A program made the translations under genes and the position numbers. Under the pieces are notes generated by a model. The model was not told where the DNA came from, searched no databases, and saw only the letters and a program-made list of their open reading frames with translations. 64,000 nucleotides of DNA from Omphiscola glabra (lineage: Eukaryota > Mollusca > Gastropoda > Lymnaeidae), in NCBI GenBank assembly GCA_964017045.1, contig OZ024801.1, forward strand, positions 30,352,049 to 30,416,048. Reading direction: 5' to 3'. Of this stretch, positions 58,366 through 64,000 are shown piece by piece (within the stretch, counting starts at the first letter, position 1; the number at the start of each line of letters is the position of its first letter).

Positions 58366-59064
58366 TATAAACACTTCCTATGCTCTTAAACACTTTCTAC
58401 ACTCATAAACATACGCAATTTGAACAACATAGACAATTCTATATGGGCATCTATATTAGGTACATACAAGAAAAAACAACGCGATGCAGTGAGAGCTTAA
58501 AAAGTGAACCGCGATATGGCGAGGTAGAAAAAATAATTATTTTATTTTAAGAGTATTTTAAAGGAGACGACTGAAGTAGAAAGACAGAGGGAACGTCTGG
58601 TTTTCAATTCACAAATGTCACGTTATAGCAATGTATCGAAGAAAAGTCTTCTTTTAAAAAAATGGATTCTCTACTCCGACATCGGCATTTTCTACACACA
58701 GTAAAGGGCTAAAAATCTGTGACCATTTCTCTTGCAGGTGGACTATAATGGCATCTGTTTCTTACTCTAGCTCAGTGGGTGTCTGTCTGGCAGTGGCCTT
58801 GTGTGTGCGGTTGTGGGGTGGGGAGAGGAAGTCCATGTGAAATGAAAACAAGACTGATGTTTGTTGTGTACCCCCCTTCCCTTTTGCACCCATTGATTGA
58901 CTGTGTCATTAATTTTTCATGCCCCTCGCTCTGTCCTCGTCAGGTGAGCAAGTGCTTCCTTTTTTGTGTCCCTCGTCAGCCACTGTCCTCAGAAACAGTT
59001 GGTGTGTTTACCAGTCTACCAAATTGCCCATCAATTGATTCCCCCACCCCCTTCCCGCCACCCC

Positions 59065-59123
59065 CGTTGTTGATCTGAACCAAATAGTTTCTTTAATCAA
59101 ACCTGGACTTCACCTGGAGTATT
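59065..59123 (-). repeat. Inverse copy of 56461-56519
   Basis: Reads CGTTGTTGATCTGAACC and ends CTTCACCTGGAGTATT, the reverse complement of the segment at 56461 with few differences. Confidence 0.85.
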
Positions 59124-59439
59124 ATTCATTTTTTTTTTACTTTAGGTAGTTGAGAGTTTTTTTCTCTGTCTTATCGCCATGGAGACCGTGATATTTTTCG
59201 TGCTCACTCGTCGCAATGTTCTTTTGTTTTGTTATCTTGTTCTCCTCACGTCATTAACGGCCATTTCCTGTGTGGTATAATTTATTGCTTCCCCGATTCT
59301 GTCATGGATTCACTTAAAAAACAATCGTTGAATTTAAGAGAGCGCGTTCGCTATCATTTTTCTTGAGCTGCGATCCCTTTTTCAAAAATTAGAAGGAACG
59401 AAAGAAGTTTCTTCTACATTTCATTTTGATCATTTAAAT

Positions 59440-59705
59440 TCGTAGAGTGCCTTACTACAGTCATGCACATACTTTCTTTAGGTTCATATAATGTCTTACT
59501 ATACGTCATGCACAGACTTTCTTTACCTTCATTATATAATGTCTTACTACCGTCATGCACAGACTTTCTTTAGCTTCATAGAATGTCTTACTATCCTCAC
59601 GCACAGACTTTCTTTAGCTTCATAGAATGTCTTACTATCCTCACGCACAGACTTTCTTTAGCTTCATAGAATGTCTTACTATCCTCATGCACAGACTTTC
59701 TTTGC
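59440..59705. repeat. 44-bp minisatellite, about 6 copies
   Basis: GACTTTCTTTAGCTTCATAG then AATGTCTTACTATCCTCATG. The last four units are in exact 44-bp phase; the first two are diverged. Confidence 0.92.
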
Positions 59706-59714
59706 GAAGTGAAT

Positions 59715-60060
59715 AGTACTTAACTCATCCACGTTAGAACGTCTTTTTAAATATGTATTTTTAATTTGTCAAAAAATCTATTAATAATTCAGCTCTGAAA
59801 CTGTTCGTACTCACTGCTAGCTTGCTGGTCAGGTTTTTTTTTTTTTTTTTTTTTGGGGGGTGGGGTGGGGGGGGGCGTGTTTGTTAGCGGAGTTTTTAAA
59901 AAAATATATCTTTATATCATCTTTAAATGTGCATTGTGGTACTCTCTGAAACAAATAATTAGTAACTTTGGTGTTTTTTTCCCACTCTGAGTTGTTTGAC
60001 ACAACGTTTTTTTTTTTTTCAATAAGTTGTCACTGGACTTAAATCCCAAGGAAAATTTTT
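59715..60060. other. No gene seen; homopolymers
   Basis: Contains a T21-G6 compound tract near 59833 followed by GGGGTGGGG. Otherwise AT-rich unique sequence. Confidence 0.55.
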
Positions 60061-60061
60061 A

Positions 60062-60182
60062 GCTTTACCAGAAAGGTTATCTTAGCTACTCTAGAAAGGT
60101 CATCTTATAGCTACTCTAGAAAGGTTCTAATAGTTACTCTAGAAAGGTCATCTTAGCTACTCTAGAAAGGTCATCTTAGCCT
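60062..60182. repeat. 23-24-bp minisatellite, 5 copies
   Basis: Units of TCTAGAAAGGTCATCTTAGC plus TAC; one unit lacks the CATC block. Each carries a TCTAGA palindrome. Confidence 0.9.
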
Positions 60183-60255
60183 CTTGAACGTCGTTTGAAC
60201 TCGTCACTCACGATTCAAATTTCAGTCCAGCTCATTGATAACTTTCTCCCCTCTG

Positions 60256-60455
60256 GTTTTATAAATAATGTTGCCCCCACCCCAAAATAGCTATTATTTC
60301 AAGTTTTATAAATAATGTTGCCCCCACCCCAAAATAGCTATTATTTCAAGTTTTATAAATAATGTTGCCCCCACCCCAAAATAGCTATTATTTCAAGTTT
60401 TATAAATAATGTTGCCCCCACCCCAAAATAGCTATTATTTCAAGTTTTATAAAAT
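60256..60455. repeat. 47-bp minisatellite, 4.2 copies in exact phase
   Basis: GTTTTATAAATAATGTTGCC then CCCACCCCAAAATAGC and TATTATTTCAA, starting at 60256, 60303, 60350, 60397 and partially 60444. Units are identical by eye. Confidence 0.96.
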
Positions 60456-60743
60456 ATCCCTTCCCCAAACTAATAAAAAGATTTTGTACCTTGACTCCAT
60501 ACGGTAAAAACCAAATTCACAATTTGAGAATAGCTGCCATGTCTTTTTTCATGTTTGGTTTTTAGATTGTACTCTCACCTATTTCCTTTCCGCTCTTCTA
60601 TTGGGCTTTGTTGCCGTTAGGGACTGTGTGCCCAAACTTTTTCTTTTCTTTCATCATTTTTTGGTATTATATAAATATCCAACACTCTTATATTTAGTGT
60701 ATAATTAGCAAAATTATCCCTTTTGACGTAAATGATCCGCCCT

Positions 60744-60914
60744 TGCATCACCCAACCACTGGATATACGCCTTTTAACTCATAGGTTTTAACAACTTCAC
60801 GTGCAGCAGACAACTTCATCTTTTGATACATACGATTCTAATGCCCCTAGATCCCAGGTTTCCATCATTTCTTTTTAATAAACGCCGCGTCCACATCCAC
60901 CTCAGTCGTTGATG
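60744..60914 (-). repeat. Inverse copy of 56511-56685
   Basis: Shares CAACTTCACGTGCAGCAGAC, TTTTGATACATACG, CCCTAGATCCCAGG and CGCGTCCACATCCACC with the reverse complement of the 56.5-kb segment. Confidence 0.85.
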
Positions 60915-60970
60915 ACGTGGCCCCAGGTTTGACGACATCTGTCACAGCACCACTTGGAGACGACGTGCTC
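60865..60970 (-). CDS. Candidate terminal exon on the minus strand
   Basis: On the minus strand a pyrimidine-rich stretch leads to an acceptor-like GGCTACCAG (60971-60979), followed by an open frame that runs STSSPSGAVTDVVKPGATSS, then TTEVDVDAAFIKKK and a TGA at 60865-60867. The peptide is serine/threonine-rich, acidic near the end and closes with three lysines. The downstream sequence (putative 3' untranslated region) is the part duplicated at 56.5 kb, where the related frame is altered. The family is not recognised, and an upstream exon was not found in this window. A continuous frame upstream through ATGGCTACCAGG could instead be a short single-exon ORF. Confidence 0.3.
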
Positions 60971-61206
60971 CTGGTAGCCATGTAGATAAAACCGGTAGGC
61001 GAAAAAAAAAAAGTTAATTTCGGAACCTTGGAGATCGGTGGGATTGGGAGGGGGGAGGGTGCGTAGAAGCGCTTTATGAAGATGCCTGAAACCTTAAGAT
61101 GAATGTCGAGTTTAAAGAGATTAATGATTCAATTTGATATTATCTCCTTAGAGTCCACATAAGACATAACTTGGTTAATTTTAGATTTCCATTAAATACT
61201 ATATTG

Positions 61207-61388
61207 CAGGCCTGCAAAACTCAAAATGTAAGGCGGGCAGTAATAATTTATGAAAACCTTGTGCGGGCCAAAAAAAAATAGGACAATGGGGGAAAGCTAT
61301 TATTAAGAAAATAATAAGAATTTAAAATAGTTCGTTACTTCGCTGGCCGCAAAGTGGGTGCTGACGGGCCGCATGTTGTGCAGACCTG
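61207..61388. mobile_element. hAT-type MITE, CAGGCCTGCA family
   Basis: Left end CAGGCCTGCAAAACTCAAAA, right end TTGTGCAGACCTG. Flanks CTATATTG (61199-61206) and CTTTAATG (61389-61396) match at 6 of 8, a decayed target duplication. The 182-bp interior contains GGCGGGC and GGCCGCAAAGTGGGTGCTGA. The same family sits in the LINE relic at 30307. Confidence 0.85.
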
Positions 61389-61566
61389 CTTTAATGTGTT
61401 TCAACTTTTAAAATAATGAAACTGTGTGGGGTTTTTTTTTCAGTGTGTGTGTGTGGTTGGGGGGGGGGGGGGACTTGTAAGTTTTTAAATTGGCGCAATG
61501 GGGAGATCGCCATACTTTTTTTAAAGTAACCCATTTCAAAATAACCAGCCGTTCGTGCGTTAAGAC

Positions 61567-61740
61567 CAGTGGTGTAGGAAGGCGGTGAGGAGAGGGCATG
61601 TGTACGGCACTTTTTCCCTTTTTATTGAGCGGCGGATTTTGCCACCGCTTGGAGAGTGTGTTATTTTGCTGTTGTTTTTTGTGGAAGGTGTGAAAAGCTG
61701 GACTCTCCCCCCGGTGGGACTAACACTGGTTATGGACAGG
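61567..61740. mobile_element. Degenerate CAGTGGCGTAGC-family MITE
   Basis: Left end CAGTGGTGTAGGAAGG; internal GCGGCGGATTTTGCCACCGC; right part CCGGTGGGACTAACACTGGT. Right terminus and target duplication are decayed. Confidence 0.6.
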
Positions 61741-61930
61741 GTTGTGGAGAGGGGGGGGGGGGGAAATCGGTTATTCACGGGGTTGAAGACAATAGATGAT
61801 CGCAGGGTCGAGGTAAGTATGCTTTTCTTTTGTACAGACTTTTTGGTCTGATTAAAAGAATGCCTTGTTATGACATTGACTGCCTGTATCATTATGTCAT
61901 TTACTGGACACGTAACAAGTTTTCGGTCGA

Positions 61931-62201
61931 CACACACACACACACACACGTTTATATGATTATGTATGTTGATGGCAATGTTGACGACTCAATACTGTTT
62001 GTGCCTCATTCAACCTCGTCATAGCGTCGGCCAAAAGACACAACCCGTGGCCTAAAAAATGGCATGTTTGATATTTTCAATGCCAGGCGTGTTACCGTCC
62101 ACGCTTGTCACGTAGGGGCACATAACTGATGCTGATCGATGTGACGGATTGAAGCTCCGATATGAATTATTCGCCCCTGTGAAGTTAACGTGAACGGTTT
62201 C

Positions 62202-62234
<33 letters not shown>

Positions 62235-62235
62235 T
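61931..62235. repeat. (CA)n and (TA)n(CA)n microsatellites
   Basis: A pure CA run at about 61931-61950 and a compound TA then CA run at about 62203-62235. The sequence between is unique and without recognised content. Confidence 0.85.
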
Positions 62236-62559
62236 ACACGTACACGCATGTAAGAAACTATGAAGGGGAAAATAGGAAAGTTGTTAAAGGCTAATCAGAA
62301 TGGATAGAGAAAAATCTGCTTTAATTTCCCGGATGAGGGGGGGGGGGGGTGACAGAGGGGAGTCGAAGCAACAGACTGATAAGGGAGACATTGCCCAAGA
62401 CAGATGGGAGACGGGGAAATGTCTTTTCAATTACAGACCCCCTTCTCCTTCTCGCCGACTCCCAATAAGTTCAATAACACTTCTGTCAGTTCCCAAAAAA
62501 CTGTGTAATGCGGGCATATTTTAATAACATCGTGTATGAGGTTGTTGTTTTTTTTTTTG

Positions 62560-63033
62560 AATTGCGGTGCGGGGTTTTTGAATTGCGTGCGAGGTTTTTG
62601 AATTGCGGTGCGGGGTTTTTGAATTGCGTGCGAGGTTTTTGAATTGCGTGCGAGGTTTTTGAATTGCGTGCGAGGTTTTTGAATTGCGGTGCGAGGTTTT
62701 TGAATTGCGGTGCGGGGTTTTTGAATTGCGTGCGAGGTTTTTGAATTGCGTGCGAGGTTTTTGAATTGCGTGCGAGGTTTTTGAATTGCGGTGCGAGGTT
62801 TTTGAATTGCGGTGCGAGGTTTTTGAATTGCGGAGGTTTTTGAATTGCGGTGCGGGGTTTTTGATTTGCGGTGTGGGGTTTTTGAATTGCGGTGCGGGTT
62901 TTTTGAATTGCGGTGCGGGTTTTTTGAATTGCGGTGCGAGGTTTTTGAATTGCGGTGCGGGGTTTTTGAATTGCGGTGCGGGGTTTTTGAATTGCGGTGC
63001 GAGGTTTTTGAATTGCGGTGCGAGGTTTTTTTG
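62560..63033. repeat. 20/21-bp minisatellite, about 23 copies
   Basis: Two unit types, GAATTGCGTGCGAGGTTTTT (20 bp) and the same with an extra G (GCGGTGCG, 21 bp), occur in blocks. The 21-bp runs keep one frame open (FLNCGAG repeats); the 20-bp units break it. Confidence 0.95.
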
Positions 63034-63039
63034 TATCTT

Positions 63040-63710
63040 GCTGTTAAGTTGTTTTAATTTTGTGCCTAATTTTTTTTATGGGCGTGGGGAAAAAAAGAGG
63101 GGAGGGGGGGGGTTGTGAAGCCAAATATATAAAATGCTGTGTAAAAAATAATTTAAAATTTAAAAATTGACAGCTCATAGAAATTCACCCCTTTCATTTA
63201 TGTAAAAAAAAAATACAGTTATGAAAAGCTTTAGTGAATCTAATATGTGTTAGTCTTCTATCGATGCTCAACAACGCTACAGTCATGCGCCCATTGGTTA
63301 CCTATAGTACTACAGTCACCAACATTGACGGTAGCCTTACAGCATGCAAGCTGCTGCTCCGTCTCGGCCATTTAAAGCTATCGACTCTCAGTAGTGTTAT
63401 TTATTATGATCGTGGTATTTTATTATTATTATGTTTGCATAGGGCAATACCTCGAGATGTAACGTATACTACACGATAACAGAGTACATGTGATTTTAAA
63501 CTGTGTACAATGACCTAACGAGCACCTTATTTACGAGGTACATTTGTTGACGTCAGAAATATTTTGTTGTGGACCTAATCCAGCCCACAATAAGCCTGAC
63601 CCAGCTCACAGTTTTTATTATAAGCCTAAACAAGCCCATATGTTAGAGGGATCACCATAAGTCTTTTTTTTGTTTAAAGACTGTAAAGAAGAAGGTGAAG
63701 TCCTCCCATC
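63040..63710. other. No gene seen
   Basis: AT-rich sequence with A/G homopolymers near 63090. Loose repeats of AAGCCTGACCCAGC and AAGCCTAAACAAGCCCA occur at 63565-63640. No coding signal is supported. Confidence 0.5.
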
Positions 63711-63713
63711 ACT

Positions 63714-63830
63714 CCGCCCCCCCCCCCCCAGTGTGCCGCTGCAGACCACAACATCGTCTGGTCTGTATCCGACCCCACCCCCCCCCCCCAAGTGTGCCGC
63801 GGCAGACCACAACATCGTCTGGTCTGTATT
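63714..63830. repeat. About 63-bp direct duplication with poly(C)
   Basis: Two copies of poly(C) then AGTGTGCCGCTGCAGACCAC and AACATCGTCTGGTCTGTAT, differing at a few positions. The ORFs on both strands here come from the duplication. Confidence 0.92.
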
Positions 63831-64000
63831 GACCGCGTGCCAAACCAAGCAAAGCCCCGAGTGATTTAGGGACACGTCCAGTTTATATAGCGCCCTAACC
63901 TGCCCCTTCCCCCGAAACCACTCTTACCGTGATTACATAAATCCCATCGTTTTCATTTCCCTTTCAATTATCCCCCCATTCCATTCTGATCAGCGATTTC

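Noticed and set aside
1..64000. CRISPR-like arrays (regular repeats with spacers)
   Set aside because: All regular arrays are head-to-tail tandem repeats with no unique spacers, and the DNA is clearly eukaryotic.
1..64000. tRNA or rRNA genes
   Set aside because: No convincing paired A-box and B-box set, cloverleaf or rRNA core sequence was seen on reading; a dedicated scan could still find a diverged one.

Overview
This looks like nuclear DNA from an invertebrate animal, most likely a mollusc and perhaps a heterobranch (pond-snail type) gastropod. The evidence is indirect: very low gene density, splice-flanked exon candidates instead of long ORFs, many hAT, piggyBac and mariner/pogo-type DNA transposon relics, one LINE relic, and an unusual load of minisatellites and poly(C)/poly(G) tracts. 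Short hAT elements resembling the Charlie/SPIN/OposCharlie group occur in several copies; I recall such elements from pond snail, but that is memory and not a search result. No operons, rRNA, tRNA, CRISPR array or intact protein-coding gene were seen.

Layout. 1-8 kb: small tandem arrays, a good internal exon candidate (2251-2359, +) and several hAT termini. 8.3-10.5 kb: a dead piggyBac transposase on the + strand. It is split by a hAT MITE with a perfect 8-bp target duplication and contains two minisatellites (84-bp and 50-bp units) that are tandem expansions of its own coding sequence. 11-16.7 kb: hAT MITEs, a CpG-rich promoter-like patch and a 63-71-bp array. 16.9-20.4 kb: three long arrays (26, 19 and 15 bp) and CT/TA simple repeats. 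21-29.7 kb: a 186-bp hAT MITE, a possible terminal exon (24819-24920, +) abutting a MITE with 33-bp inverted repeats, and a 1.4-kb hAT element with perfect 8-bp target duplication that retains the C-terminal part of its transposase. 30.2-30.6 kb: the C-terminal end of a LINE reverse-transcriptase ORF (minus strand) cut by a hAT MITE. 33.2-34.1 kb: a 47-copy, 19-bp array that is nearly stop-free in all six frames. 35-63 kb: many more arrays (20-77-bp units), two mariner/pogo-type elements with TA target duplications, a set of inverted duplicated segments around 56.5, 59.1 and 60.8 kb with a possible terminal exon on the minus strand, and more hAT MITEs.

The window reads as intergenic or long-intron sequence. 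The few exon candidates (2251 +, 24819 +, 39892 +, 60865 -) cannot be linked into a gene model from sequence alone. The main story is repeat biology: about 35 minisatellites, many with no length change between units, together with layered transposon insertions whose order can be read directly from target duplications. Most ORFs over 100 codons are either tandem-array artefacts or within the number expected by chance.
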